Source of the DNA: Maribrevibacterium harenarium
GTDB taxonomy: Bacteria; Pseudomonadota; Gammaproteobacteria; Pseudomonadales; Marinomonadaceae
Direction of reading: 5' to 3'
Length of the DNA stretch: 64,000 nucleotides
NCBI RefSeq assembly: GCF_006385675.1
Contig: NZ_VFRR01000005.1
Location: 96,119 to 160,118 of the forward strand
A model generated the notes under the pieces. It was not told where the DNA came from. It made no database searches and was given only the letters and a program-made list of their open reading frames with translations. Both the position numbers and the translations under genes were made by a program. Below, piece after piece: positions 9,055-18,405 of the stretch. Each line of letters opens with the position of its first letter. Position 1 is the first letter of the stretch.

Positions 9055-9262
9055 CCGGTACTGGGTCAATCCCGCCTTCATGAAACGGATGGCATCGTCC
9101 TAGACGTTTCAAGCCCATCCAAACTCCCTTTAATACGCCAAAGCGTTCAATAGCTTGAATCATGTAGCTTGAACAAGTCGGATAGTAACGACAGTTATTG
9201 CCCAAAAGTGGGCTGATTAGCCATTGATAGCCCTTTACTATGGCAATTATCATCTTTTTCAT
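9032..9262 (-). CDS. yidD: Membrane protein insertion efficiency factor YidD
   Basis: A 76-residue protein with all marks of the YidD family: an amphipathic N-terminal helix ([15 protein letters not shown]), the cysteine cluster [11 protein letters not shown], and [17 protein letters not shown] near the end. Members assist YidC/Sec-dependent insertion of inner-membrane proteins. yidD normally lies between rnpA and yidC beside oriC; here it stands alone between a response-regulator gene and pheA. Its last codons form half of a transcription terminator shared with the convergent gene. Length and residues look intact, so it is probably functional, either moved from the usual locus or a second copy. 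Confidence 0.93.
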   Translation of the reverse strand: MKKMIIAIVKGYQWLISPLLGNNCRYYPTCSSYMIQAIERFGVLKGVWMGLKRLGRCHPFHEGGIDPVPEKDDHKH

Positions 9263-9360
9263 CAGTGTAATCGGTCTTTAGAGATAGCCTAATAACTAGG
9301 TCAAATGGTAAATTGACTACGGGGTTAACTTACACAATTGATCAACAATGGAATTCATGT

Positions 9361-10224
9361 ATGTCTGAGGCTTTTTCCCTCGCAACCGAAACAACAGTAG
9401 CTTATCAAGGGGAGCCAGGAGCTTATTCCCATCTTGCTTGCCAACATACCTTTCCTGATTGGAATGCTGTTCATTGTGCCTCGTTTAACCAAGCACTACA
9501 AATGGTGGAAGAAGGAAAAGCAAAGTACGCCATGATACCGGTAGAGAACTCAACTGCAGGTCGAGTGGAAGAAATCTATCGGGAGTTGAAACATACACAA
9601 TTGTATGTCGTACAGGAACACTTTGAGCCGATTAATCACTGCCTTATTGGTCCCAAGGGAATGCAGCTTGAAGAGGTAACTAGAATTGGTAGTCATCCTC
9701 AGGCGTTGGCCCAATGTGATGGCAATATTCGAGCCTTAGGCGCAACCAACGTAGCTATGTACGATACGGCCGGTGCCGCGAAGCATTTGGCGCAAACAAA
9801 AGCGACAGGCTTAGCGGTAATCTCCTCGGAGTTAGCAGCGAGCCTCTATGGATTAGATATTTTACGCTCCCATTTTAATGATGTGGCTGGCAATACGACC
9901 CGTTTCCTAGTTTTTGCCAAACAACATAAATTACCAGACTTTATGCCCGACGAGCGTTACATTACCTCATTTCTATTTACTGTCCGTAACTTGCCCGCAG
10001 CGCTGTATAAGGCTATGGGGGGCTTCGCCACCAATGGCATTAATATGCTTAAGTTAGAAAGCTACATGGTTAATGGTAAGTTTACCGCAACTCAGTTTTA
10101 CGTGGATGTGGAGGCGCACTACCAATCTTCGTCCATGCAGGCGGCTCTGGACGAGCTTCGTTTCTTTTCCGAGGAGATCCGCATACTGGGGACGTATGTG
10201 GCAGACCCCTATCGAAATCAATAA
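9361..10224 (+). CDS. pheA: Prephenate dehydratase with ACT domain
   Basis: A 287-residue monofunctional prephenate dehydratase, converting prephenate to phenylpyruvate for phenylalanine synthesis. The N-terminal catalytic domain has AYQGEPGAYSHLA, the VPVENSTAGRV-type active loop (here IPVENSTAGRV) and DVAGNTTRFLVF with the catalytic Thr. The C-terminal ACT domain (about 200-280) keeps LESY (KLESYMVNG), the phenylalanine feedback site motif ESRP-like. There is no chorismate mutase domain. A TTG start at 9313 is possible, but family alignments begin close to the ATG at 9361, so I use that. The TonB receptor gene begins only 5 nt after the stop, which is odd for this housekeeping enzyme. Confidence 0.9.
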   Translation: MSEAFSLATETTVAYQGEPGAYSHLACQHTFPDWNAVHCASFNQALQMVEEGKAKYAMIPVENSTAGRVEEIYRELKHTQLYVVQEHFEPINHCLIGPKGMQLEEVTRIGSHPQALAQCDGNIRALGATNVAMYDTAGAAKHLAQTKATGLAVISSELAASLYGLDILRSHFNDVAGNTTRFLVFAKQHKLPDFMPDERYITSFLFTVRNLPAALYKAMGGFATNGINMLKLESYMVNGKFTATQFYVDVEAHYQSSSMQAALDELRFFSEEIRILGTYVADPYRNQ

Positions 10225-10229
10225 TAATT

Positions 10230-12281
10230 ATGTCCAAAACATTACCCATTGCATTCTCTGTTTTGTTTGCTGCGACCTGTGCAGCGGACACCTTATCTAT
10301 GGAAGATATGTTTATTGGCGATGGATTGTCCCTAGACAATATGAGTGACTTAGCTTTGCAGGATATTCCGATGGTGGTGACGCCTGCAAAGTTAAGCCAA
10401 CCTAGAGTTGAAGTATCTTCGACCATATCAGTACTCGATAGTGAGTTTATTCGACGTAGCAATGCGCAAACGGTAGAAGAACTACTGCAATATGTACCTG
10501 GCTTTATTGTCGGTCCCTACGATAGCTCTAGTAGCAAGGTCGTGGCTTATCATGGTACTCAGTTGGACCGATTCCGCCGTATGCAAGTACTGATCAATGG
10601 CCGCTCGGTCTATAGCTCAGCTTATGCGGGGGTGAATTGGGCAATGTTACCGTTGGCCGTGGATGACGTGGAGCGTATTGAAGTCAATCGAGGCCCCAAT
10701 GCAGCGGTATACGGTGCGAATTCCTTCCTCGGGGTAATTAATATCATCACTCGCTCACCACTTGAAACCGTGGGTGGCAAAGCGAAGTATTTTTCCAATG
10801 ACGCAGGCGGCCGTTCCCTGTATGGGCAATACAGTGTTGTGGGGGATCAATGGTCACTGCGGGCCTCAGCCTCTCAGACCGTGGAAGAAGGCTACGATGG
10901 TACAGATGATATCGTCCGCAATGATGGACACCAAAAAAATACGGCTAATATATTAATAAACCATACAGGGCGCTATTCAACCACAGATATTGAGTTCGGT
11001 GGATCACAGTTAGCCGGTGAGCTAGACAAATTGTCTGTTAAAATTGGTAATAAAAAGATTCCTTTGACATACCCCAAAAGTGCTCCGTTACGAGATGTTG
11101 AAAGGTCTTTTGTATCTTTAGTTCATTCCGTTCAAACTTCTCGTGACCATGAGCTCAAGGCCCAATTTACATATGAAGAAAGCAGATGGGTCGACAAACA
11201 TCACCTAGAGTTACCTCAAGATATAAATTTGGGATTATTTAAAGGAGAGCTAACGGACCTCACCGGAGACTTACTCATTGATCTTGATGAGCAGCGCCAA
11301 GATCTTGAAATACAAAGTAGTTGGGTACCAAGCTCGTCGTTTTCATGGGTGAACTCCGCGTTGTACCGTATCGACAAGGCTTACTCTAAAACCTATTTTA
11401 ACGGTGAATACACAGAGAATCTGCTTAGAACCTCATCTGTGATGTCGGTCAAACCTAGTGATCAGCTGGTTGTCAATTTAGGGGGTATGTGGGAGAAGAG
11501 CAAGTTAAGCGGCGAGTACTGGTCCCCACAAGCTGGCGTGACATGGCTATTTAGCCCATCAAATTCGGTTCGTGCCAATGTTTCTAAAGCCTACCGAACC
11601 CCCGATTTGTTTGACCAAGAAGCGGACTGGAGTTACGTCTTTAACGATGTGCGTAGTCGTTCTGTCTATGCGGTGAACGGGGAGCAGGCCGAGGAGATTA
11701 CCTCCTATGAGATCGGTTACTTTCACGATTTACCTGCTTATGGTTTGAGCTTTGACCTAATGGTATATCGCGAAGTGTTCGATGGAATGGTGGTATCAGG
11801 TAAAAACTATCTAAATTCGATAGATAGCGCTACAAAACAATCAATGTCTTATGATAGTACTGGCGTTTTAGTCGAAGGCGATACCATCGATTTCATAATC
11901 GAAGGAGCTGAGTTGGAGGTGGATTGGCGTTCCCCAACAGGAATTTTAGCGCGCCTTACCTATGCTACTCAGAATACGCAGACAGACGAAAATGCCACAC
12001 TAAACACGGTGCCAATCAATACCGCGAGTGTTCTATTTAGCTATCCCGTAACGGATAAATGGCAATTAAGTACTAGCTATTACTATGTGTATGGTATGCC
12101 AGATTGGGTATACAAAAATGTGAATTTATGGGCCTCATATCAGTTTAAACTTGGTAGAACCAGTTACTTTGATCTAGGCTTTGGAGGCAGTAAACGTTTG
12201 GACAAGGAGCCCTATATCATTACTGAAAATATTTCTGACGACAAAGATCGTTTGTATGCGTTTGCCAACGTGACTTTTTAG
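10230..12281 (+). CDS. TonB-dependent outer-membrane receptor
   Basis: A 683-residue protein with a short signal peptide (VLFAATCAA), a plug domain (about 45-170: TVEELLQYVPGF, MQVLINGRSVYSS, VERIEVNRGPNAAVYGANSF, GVINIITRS) and a C-terminal beta-barrel ending in the expected aromatic residue (LYAFANVTF). DIPMVVTPAKLSQ near residue 45 is probably the TonB box region. The plug type resembles the CirA/BtuB-like group, but no ligand can be named. The gene starts 5 nt after pheA without a clear ribosome binding site, suggesting translational coupling, and is followed 15 nt later by a secreted binding-protein-like gene that probably works with it. Confidence 0.9.
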   Translation: MSKTLPIAFSVLFAATCAADTLSMEDMFIGDGLSLDNMSDLALQDIPMVVTPAKLSQPRVEVSSTISVLDSEFIRRSNAQTVEELLQYVPGFIVGPYDSSSSKVVAYHGTQLDRFRRMQVLINGRSVYSSAYAGVNWAMLPLAVDDVERIEVNRGPNAAVYGANSFLGVINIITRSPLETVGGKAKYFSNDAGGRSLYGQYSVVGDQWSLRASASQTVEEGYDGTDDIVRNDGHQKNTANILINHTGRYSTTDIEFGGSQLAGELDKLSVKIGNKKIPLTYPKSAPLRDVERSFVSLVHSVQTSRDHELKAQFTYEESRWVDKHHLELPQDINLGLFKGELTDLTGDLLIDLDEQRQDLEIQSSWVPSSSFSWVNSALYRIDKAYSKTYFNGEYTENLLRTSSVMSVKPSDQLVVNLGGMWEKSKLSGEYWSPQAGVTWLFSPSNSVRANVSKAYRTPDLFDQEADWSYVFNDVRSRSVYAVNGEQAEEITSYEIGYFHDLPAYGLSFDLMVYREVFDGMVVSGKNYLNSIDSATKQSMSYDSTGVLVEGDTIDFIIEGAELEVDWRSPTGILARLTYATQNTQTDENATLNTVPINTASVLFSYPVTDKWQLSTSYYYVYGMPDWVYKNVNLWASYQFKLGRTSYFDLGFGGSKRLDKEPYIITENISDDKDRLYAFANVTF

Positions 12282-12296
12282 CACCTAGGTAATCTC

Positions 12297-13187
12297 GTGA
12301 AACGGATATTTGCGTTTATTATTGGATTAGTCTTTGCTCTGCCAGTCACTGCAAGTGTTTTTTTGCACCATGACGGGCAGGGTACAGTAACTCGTATGCT
12401 GGCGATGCAGCTAGAATCCATGTTGGGTCAGCAAGTGCTGGTTGGACAGCCGTTGTCTGCTGTGACAGAAGGCGATGTTGTGGTGGCGATTGGTAAATCG
12501 TCGTTGCAGCAAGCGTGTGAAGCTTCCAAAGGATCTGTGGTGGCTATGTTTGTTGGGGAAGAGGAGTTTCGTCTCTTTGAGAAATCCTGCCGTCATTCTG
12601 CATCAGCGGTGTTCTCCGGGGGGAGTTTAGATATACGGTTGGGGATTTTGGCTTCATTTTGGGAGGATCCTGCCCCTCTGAGTTTGTTCTACTATGAACC
12701 CTTGTTGTCGGATCCCAGAGAAGTCACCCAGTATGCGAAAAAACACGGCTTATCTCTAAGGTTGTACCCCACGAGCGCTGATAAGGTCGAAGCGCTGAAA
12801 GTTTTACAGCGCGCTTTTACTGACAGTCGCTTAACCCTATCTCTATATGACAGTACCTTGTTTAGCTCTGAATTTGCTCGCGATGCTATTCGTATGTCAT
12901 TCCATCGACAAAAGCTACTCGCCCCTCATTCTGCTGCCATGGTCAAAGCGGGGGCCTTATTTGCCGTTTACTCTGACCTAGATGCAAAACTAAATTGGGT
13001 GTTGAGGGCTATCAATTACTATCAAGCTAGCGGCCAGCTGCCACTGGCGACTTACCCAACCCCGCTTAAAATTGTTTTTAATCCCTACCTAGTAAAGACC
13101 TATGGTTTGGTCTTACCAACGGATGTCTTTCTGTTTAACAAGTTCGGTGTCTGCCCCGAGTCAGGTTGTGAGAAAGCGCTTTACTAA
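12297..13187 (+). CDS. Secreted protein resembling periplasmic substrate-binding proteins
   Basis: A 296-residue protein with an N-terminal signal peptide (FIIGLVFALPVTAS). The body alternates short beta strands and helices with patterns such as EGDVVVAIGKSSLQQA, PLSLFYYEPLLSDP and HGLSLRLYP, similar to TrpX/ABC_sub_bind-type two-lobed binding proteins, but I do not recognise a specific family. Two Cys pairs may form disulphides. GTG start at 12297. It probably forms a unit with the TonB receptor 15 nt upstream, giving an outer-membrane receptor with a periplasmic partner; no ABC permease is nearby. Its last 27 bp overlap the convergent esterase gene. Function is unassigned. Confidence 0.65.
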   Translation: MKRIFAFIIGLVFALPVTASVFLHHDGQGTVTRMLAMQLESMLGQQVLVGQPLSAVTEGDVVVAIGKSSLQQACEASKGSVVAMFVGEEEFRLFEKSCRHSASAVFSGGSLDIRLGILASFWEDPAPLSLFYYEPLLSDPREVTQYAKKHGLSLRLYPTSADKVEALKVLQRAFTDSRLTLSLYDSTLFSSEFARDAIRMSFHRQKLLAPHSAAMVKAGALFAVYSDLDAKLNWVLRAINYYQASGQLPLATYPTPLKIVFNPYLVKTYGLVLPTDVFLFNKFGVCPESGCEKALY

Positions 13188-13922
13188 ACTGCCAAATACT
13201 TGGGGCTTCTCTGCATGGAGCCAGTGACCGGTGCCAGGGATAATTTTCACCTGAATATTGTGGAACCAGCGTTGTGTTACGTCAGCGTACTCAGGGAGTA
13301 TGTAGTTTGAATGCTCCCCCTTGATAAATAACGTTGGAATCTCTATTGGTCGAGCAAATGAAGGGGCGTTAAGAATTTGCTTATAATCTTGCTCTAATGC
13401 AGGATAATTGATGCCAATGCGCAAGTGATCCTGCTCTCGCACTAAACTTTTTAAGAGGAACTGTCTCACACCACGGTTATCTTCATAGTCGGCTAAGATG
13501 GCATCGGCCTGTTGGCGAGTAGTCGGCTTGGCGGCGTCGATGGCATGTAAACCGGCGAAAATTTGTTGATGGCTGCCTTGGTAGGTTACCGGAGCGATAT
13601 CGGCAACAATTAACTTTGTCACTCTATTTGGGTGGTCATGGGCAAACTGCATGGCAACCTTTCCTCCCATGGAATGACCTAGCAAGAAGCATTGAGAGAG
13701 CTGCTGCGCGTCAACCCATGAGGCAACCTGCTGGGCTAGTAGGGGATAGTCTAGTGGCGATAATGTGTCAGAGCGTCCATGATTTGGTAAATCTAGGCAG
13801 TATACGGTAAACGTATCCGCCCACGACTGTGCCAGAGTGTGCCAATTGTCGGCATTTCCGAATAATCCGTGTATGACTACTAATGCAGGACCTTGGGAAC
13901 CATATTGTTTGTGAAATATCAT
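13161..13922 (-). CDS. Alpha/beta hydrolase, YbfF-like esterase
   Basis: A 253-residue cytoplasmic alpha/beta hydrolase. Oxyanion-hole region VVIHGLFGNADNW, nucleophile elbow GHSMGGKVAM (Ser about 93), and the catalytic His in GTGHWLHAEKP. The opening HGLFG and LDLPNHGRSD are typical of the E. coli YbfF group, which has esterase activity on short acyl-CoA-like or malonyl substrates; the in vivo substrate is not known. Length matches YbfF (about 254). It converges on the secreted-protein gene with a 27-bp overlap of the two coding ends. The next plus-strand gene begins 85 bp past its start codon. Confidence 0.88.
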   Translation of the reverse strand: MIFHKQYGSQGPALVVIHGLFGNADNWHTLAQSWADTFTVYCLDLPNHGRSDTLSPLDYPLLAQQVASWVDAQQLSQCFLLGHSMGGKVAMQFAHDHPNRVTKLIVADIAPVTYQGSHQQIFAGLHAIDAAKPTTRQQADAILADYEDNRGVRQFLLKSLVREQDHLRIGINYPALEQDYKQILNAPSFARPIEIPTLFIKGEHSNYILPEYADVTQRWFHNIQVKIIPGTGHWLHAEKPQVFGSLVKRFLTT

Positions 13923-14007
13923 GGGGCTAGTGTCGTCTAAATATGATGAGTAAATTTGGGGTATGTTACCAAGATAACGGTGTCCTCGTCAGCGAAAAGG
14001 AATCTAG

Positions 14008-14616
14008 ATGTTAGATCGACATGTTTTACCATACTTACGTGAACCGCTTACGCAGCTTGCTAAGCGCTTTCAGGCCGCTGGGATTAGCGCAAATCAGGTG
14101 ACCGTTGGTGGGTTCATCGTGGGTTTGCTAGCGATGCTTAGTATCGCCAATGAGTTTTATACACTCGGTGTTTTTCTAGTGCTAATTAATAGATTAGCTG
14201 ATGGCATAGATGGGGCGTTAGCTCGTCTGAATGGTGCCACCGACTTGGGGGGCTATTTAGACATTACATTAGATTTCATCTTTTACGGCGGTATCGTTTT
14301 CGCTTTTGCCATTGCTAACCCTCAAGCTAACGCCTTGGCAGCCACATTTTTGCTGTTTAGTTTTATGGGAACCGGAAGTACTTTCCTTGCCTTTTCAGTA
14401 ATGGCAGCTAAACGTAATCTTGAGAATAAACTTTACGGTCCCAAGTCTCTCTACTTTTTGGGGGGACTTACAGAAGGCAGCGAAACCATTATGGTGTTTG
14501 TGTTGATGTGCCTGTTGCCAAATAGTTTTGCTGTCCTCGCTTATCTATTTGGTACAGCCTGTTTGATCACCACTGCCACAAGACTTTATAGCAGCTATGT
14601 AGCACTTAGAGACTAG
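14008..14616 (+). CDS. CDP-alcohol phosphatidyltransferase family membrane protein
   Basis: A 202-residue integral membrane protein with about six hydrophobic segments. The family signature DGxxAR(x8)GxxxDxxxD is intact: DGALARLNGATDLG followed by GYLDITLD (about residues 69-90). Such enzymes transfer a phosphatidyl or phosphoalcohol group from a CDP-alcohol to an acceptor alcohol during phospholipid synthesis in the inner membrane. It differs from typical PgsA and PssA in its N-terminus, so I do not assign a symbol. The 3' end overlaps the convergent ferredoxin gene by 11 bp. Family confident, substrate unknown. Confidence 0.85.
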   Translation: MLDRHVLPYLREPLTQLAKRFQAAGISANQVTVGGFIVGLLAMLSIANEFYTLGVFLVLINRLADGIDGALARLNGATDLGGYLDITLDFIFYGGIVFAFAIANPQANALAATFLLFSFMGTGSTFLAFSVMAAKRNLENKLYGPKSLYFLGGLTEGSETIMVFVLMCLLPNSFAVLAYLFGTACLITTATRLYSSYVALRD

Positions 14617-14881
14617 CGATTTCTATATCGCTTTTGGCGTAGGCACAGCAAGACAATACATGGCCCCCTTGTACCCAGGCCATGGGTTCTTCTGGGTAAT
14701 AGACTTTGCCCCATACGAGCTTAAGAGCGCAGGAAGAGCAGTAGCCCTCTCGGCACTGATATTCTAGAACTAGGCCAGAGCGCTCCAACTGAGGAAGAAG
14801 AGGTTCTTCCTCAGTCACAAGCACTTCTTTCGCGCCAATTTTGACTCGATGTAATGAGTCTTCCTTAAAGGTCGAAGTCAT
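14606..14881 (-). CDS. yfaE: Class I ribonucleotide reductase-maintenance ferredoxin YfaE
   Basis: A 91-residue plant-type [2Fe-2S] ferredoxin. Cluster ligands are visible in CREGYCSSC and the distant Cys of GHVLSCC. YfaE reduces the di-iron/tyrosyl site of NrdB so that the radical can be regenerated. Placement is diagnostic: it follows nrdB with its start inside the last codons of that gene (17-bp overlap from the ATG at 14881; a TTG just before it is an alternative), so translation is probably coupled. Its 3' end overlaps the convergent phosphatidyltransferase gene. Confidence 0.92.
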   Translation of the reverse strand: MTSTFKEDSLHRVKIGAKEVLVTEEEPLLPQLERSGLVLEYQCREGYCSSCALKLVWGKVYYPEEPMAWVQGGHVLSCCAYAKSDIEIASL

Positions 14882-15998
14882 CAAAATCCGCTTCGTCTAA
14901 ATCGTTGTCGATTTGTCCGACTAGGTAAGAGCTGATTTCGGCCTCTTGTGGCGCTACCTGCACGTTATCACTTACCAACCAAGCATTGATCCAAGGAATT
15001 GGATTGTTTTTGGTCGCAAACTGTGGCTCAAGACCGATTGCCTGCATACGAATATTGGTGATGTATTCCACATATTGGCTAAGAATCTGTGCATTTAGAC
15101 CAATCATGGAGCCATCTTTAAATAGGTAACTCGCCCAATCCCGTTCTTGCTGAGCAGCTTCCACGAAGATACGGATCACATCATCACGGCATTCTTGCGC
15201 GACTTCTGCCATTTCAGGATCATCACGGCCTGATGCCATCAGGTTGAGCATATGCTGCGTGCCATTAAGATGAAGGGCTTCATCACGGGCAATCAGCTTA
15301 ATGATTTTGGCATTGCCTTCCATCAGCGTGCGTTCCGCGAAGGCAAAGCTACAGGCGAAGCTGACATAAAAACGAATGGCTTCGAGTACGTTTACCGAGG
15401 CGATAGTGAGATACAAAGTACGTTTCAGCGAGCGTAAGGTAACGTCAACTTCACCTTTGCCCGGCACATGGTGTTTGCCTAGACCTAGGGTGTTGTATAA
15501 GCTGACTTTCTCAATTAACTCATCGTAATAGCGAGATACGCTGTCAGCTCGTTTGGTGATTTCTTCGTTAACGACAATATCGTCAAAGACTTTTGATGGA
15601 TCATTAACGATATTACGGATGATATGGGTATATGAACGACTGTGTATGGTTTCACTAAATGACCATGTCTCAATCCAGGTTTCTAACTCTGGCAAGGAAA
15701 CAATCGGCAACAATGCCACGTTGGGGGATCGCCCCTGTACGCTATCGAGCAGGGTTTGATACTTCAAGTTACTCAAAAATATGTGCTGCTCGTGGGGCTC
15801 TAACTTTAGGTAGTCCTTACGATCGGTAGAAAGATCCACTTCTTCCGGGCGCCAAAAAAATGATAGCTGTTTTTCGATCAGTTTTTCGAAAATCGGGTGC
15901 TTCTGCTGGTCATAGCGCGCGACATTGACGTTTTCACCAAAGAACATCGGCTCTTGCAGGCTATCAAATTGTTTGCGGTTAAATGTGGAATAACTCAT
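14865..15998 (-). CDS. nrdB: Ribonucleoside-diphosphate reductase class Ia, beta subunit
   Basis: A 377-residue R2 subunit, very close to E. coli NrdB in length and sequence. It houses the di-iron centre and stable tyrosyl radical: Asp85 (QTLLD), Glu116 and His119 in [12 protein letters not shown], and radical Tyr123 in the same motif; the second Glu/Glu/His set is in AERTLMEGN and RDEALHLNG. The C-terminal tail, ending in DDFDL, is the segment that binds NrdA. It is the middle gene of nrdA-nrdB-yfaE. The 102-bp gap from nrdA contains a perfect hairpin that may tune the ratio of the two subunits. Confidence 0.97.
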   Translation of the reverse strand: MSYSTFNRKQFDSLQEPMFFGENVNVARYDQQKHPIFEKLIEKQLSFFWRPEEVDLSTDRKDYLKLEPHEQHIFLSNLKYQTLLDSVQGRSPNVALLPIVSLPELETWIETWSFSETIHSRSYTHIIRNIVNDPSKVFDDIVVNEEITKRADSVSRYYDELIEKVSLYNTLGLGKHHVPGKGEVDVTLRSLKRTLYLTIASVNVLEAIRFYVSFACSFAFAERTLMEGNAKIIKLIARDEALHLNGTQHMLNLMASGRDDPEMAEVAQECRDDVIRIFVEAAQQERDWASYLFKDGSMIGLNAQILSQYVEYITNIRMQAIGLEPQFATKNNPIPWINAWLVSDNVQVAPQEAEISSYLVGQIDNDLDEADFDDFDL

Positions 15999-16023
15999 CG
16001 AGTACTTAGTTCCTTACGTAGCA

Positions 16024-16045
16024 AAGGCATCGTTACCGATGCCTT
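16024..16045. other. Hairpin in the nrdA-nrdB intercistronic gap
   Basis: Perfect 9-bp inverted repeat AAGGCATCG (16024-16032) and CGATGCCTT (16037-16045) with a 4-nt loop. On the minus-strand transcript only three U residues follow, so it is a weak terminator at best; an mRNA-processing or stability element is equally possible. Confidence 0.6.
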
Positions 16046-16100
16046 AAATCGTTCTAAACATTATCGTTACGCAGCAGGGCGTAAAGTGGATGTATCAAAA

Positions 16101-18365
16101 TTATATCTTGCAAGCACCGCCAGCACAGTCATTCATGTCGTCTTGTTTGTCATCGGCACCATCACGGGTGTTGTGATAGTACAGAGTTTTCACCCCAAGT
16201 TTATAGGCGGTGAGTAGATTTTTCAGAATAGACTTCATCGGTACTTTGGAAGACTCAAACTTAGATGGATCATAGTTGGTGTTAGCTGAAATCGCTTGAT
16301 CAACGAATTTCTGCATGATTCCCACAAGTTGTAGATATCCATCGTTAGAAGGAATAGACCAAAGTAGCTCGTACTGATCTCGTAAACGTTCGAATTCCGG
16401 TACCACTTGCTTCAGAATTCCGTCTTTACTGGCTTTTACCGAGACGTAGCCACGTGGAGGCTCAATACCATTGGTTGCGTTACTAATCTGAGACGAGGTT
16501 TCAGACGGCATTAAAGCTGTCAGAGTAGAGTTACGTAAGCCATGCTCTACTATGCTCTTACGTAGGCTCTCCCAGTCGTACTTAAGTTCGGCACTACAAA
16601 TGGCATCAATATCTTTTTTGTAGGTATCAATTGGCAAGAGCCCTTGCGCGTAAGTAGTTTCGTCAAAGGCTTTACATGGGCCAAATTCCTGAGCCAATTT
16701 GTTTGACGCTTTTAGTAGGAAGTACTGAATCGCCTCAAAGGTTTCATGGGTTAGGTTGTTGGCGCTGCCATCTGAGTAACGAACGCCGTTTTTGGCTAAG
16801 TAGTATGCGTAGTTGATCACACCGACACCCAATGTACGACGCATTTCAGTGGCTCTTTGCGCTGCCGGAATGGGGTAATTCTGGTAATCAAGTAAGCTAT
16901 CCAAAGCGCGTACAATCAATTCCGCCAGCTCTTCGAGCTCATCTAGGTTCTCTAGTGCACCTAGGTTAAATGCAGATAGGGTACATAGCGCGATTTCCCC
17001 GTTCGGGTCATCAACGCGTTCTAGAGGTTTCGTCGGTAGCGCGATTTCCAAACAAAGGTTACTTTGTTTCACCGGTGCCACTTTCGGGTTAAACGGACTA
17101 TGGGTATTACAGTGGTCAACGTTTTGTAGGTAGATACGGCCTGTGCTGGCGCGCTCAGAGGCAAATAGAGTAAATAGCTCCGCCGCTTTTAGTGATTTCT
17201 TGCGAATATTGGGGTCTTGCTCGTACTGCGTATACAGACGATCAAACTCTTCTTGATCGGCGAAGAAGGCATCATACAACCCAGGCACGTCAGATGGACT
17301 GAATAGGGTGATGTTGCCGCCCTTGATTAGGCGTTGGTACATCAGGCGGTTGAATTGAACGCCGTAGTCTAGGTGACGAACGCGGTTCTCTTCTACGCCA
17401 CGGTTGTTCTTCAATACTAATAGACTTTCTACTTCCAAGTGCCAGATAGGGTAAAAGACTGTCGCAGCACCGCCACGCACCCCACCTTGGGAGCAGCTTT
17501 TCACCGCCGTTTGGAAATGCTTGTAGAACGGGATACAACCAGTGTGAAAGGCTTCACCACCACGAATTGGGCTACCTAAAGCACGAATCGCGCCCGCGTT
17601 GATACCGATACCAGCCCGTTGACTGACATATTTCACCACAGCAGAAGAGGTTGCATTAATGGAGTCGAGGGAATCACCACACTCGATCAAAACACAACTA
17701 CTGAACTGGCGCGTTGGCGTACGAATACCCGACATGATTGGAGTGGGTAAGGAAATCTTGAACAGAGATACAGCGTCGTAAAAACGCTTGATCAAATCAA
17801 GACGCTGCGCTTTGTCGTATTTGGCAAATAGACAAGCTCCAACCAAAATGTAAATGAACTGAGGGCTTTCATAAATCTGACCAGTAACGCGGTTTTGTAC
17901 CAGATATTTACCTTCAAGCTGTTTTACTGCAGCGTAGGAGAAGTTCATATCGCGACTGTGGTCAATAAAGCCATTGATCGTGTCCAATTCTTCTTTGGAG
18001 TAGTCTTCTAGAATATGACGATCATAACGGCCTTGCTCGACCAAGTTGCTCACGTGATCAAATAAATGTGGTGGCTCGAATTCACCAAACGCTTTTTTAC
18101 GCAGGTGGAAGATAGCCAGGCGAGCTGCTAAGTACTGGTAATCTGGGGTGTCTTCTGAAATAAGGTCAGCGGCGGATTTGATCAGTGTTTCATGAATATC
18201 TGTCGTGCGTATACCTTCGAAGAACTGGATTTGAGCCTTTAATTCCACCTGGGATACAGACACGTTTTCTAGACCATCGGCGGCCCAAGTGATCACGCGA
18301 TGTATTTTCTCTAGGTTGATTGTTTCGGTGGCGCCGTTACGCTTCGTAACTGTCAAAGTGCTCAT
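16101..18365 (-). CDS. nrdA: Ribonucleoside-diphosphate reductase class Ia, alpha subunit
   Basis: A 754-residue R1 subunit that reduces ribonucleoside diphosphates to dNDPs. An ATP-cone (about 5-95) begins TLTVTKRNGATETINLEKI and mediates dATP/ATP control. Catalytic elements: Cys in RQFSSCVLIECGD, NVDHCNTHSPF with the thiyl Cys, SNLCLEIALPT with the partner Cys, and the C-terminal redox pair in NDCAGGACKI. All key cysteines are present and the length is normal. It leads the nrdA-nrdB-yfaE operon; a pair of NrdR boxes lies about 40-85 bp upstream of the start, so repression by NrdR when dNTPs are plentiful is expected. GGGAAG precedes the ATG. Confidence 0.97.
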   Translation of the reverse strand: MSTLTVTKRNGATETINLEKIHRVITWAADGLENVSVSQVELKAQIQFFEGIRTTDIHETLIKSAADLISEDTPDYQYLAARLAIFHLRKKAFGEFEPPHLFDHVSNLVEQGRYDRHILEDYSKEELDTINGFIDHSRDMNFSYAAVKQLEGKYLVQNRVTGQIYESPQFIYILVGACLFAKYDKAQRLDLIKRFYDAVSLFKISLPTPIMSGIRTPTRQFSSCVLIECGDSLDSINATSSAVVKYVSQRAGIGINAGAIRALGSPIRGGEAFHTGCIPFYKHFQTAVKSCSQGGVRGGAATVFYPIWHLEVESLLVLKNNRGVEENRVRHLDYGVQFNRLMYQRLIKGGNITLFSPSDVPGLYDAFFADQEEFDRLYTQYEQDPNIRKKSLKAAELFTLFASERASTGRIYLQNVDHCNTHSPFNPKVAPVKQSNLCLEIALPTKPLERVDDPNGEIALCTLSAFNLGALENLDELEELAELIVRALDSLLDYQNYPIPAAQRATEMRRTLGVGVINYAYYLAKNGVRYSDGSANNLTHETFEAIQYFLLKASNKLAQEFGPCKAFDETTYAQGLLPIDTYKKDIDAICSAELKYDWESLRKSIVEHGLRNSTLTALMPSETSSQISNATNGIEPPRGYVSVKASKDGILKQVVPEFERLRDQYELLWSIPSNDGYLQLVGIMQKFVDQAISANTNYDPSKFESSKVPMKSILKNLLTAYKLGVKTLYYHNTRDGADDKQDDMNDCAGGACKI

Positions 18366-18405
18366 GCCGTGCTTCCCGTTAATGCCATGAAGTAATAAAT
18401 ATAAA

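Noticed and set aside
10082..10462. 126-codon minus-strand ORF across pheA and the TonB receptor gene
   Set aside because: It is antisense to two confident coding regions and shows no family resemblance.
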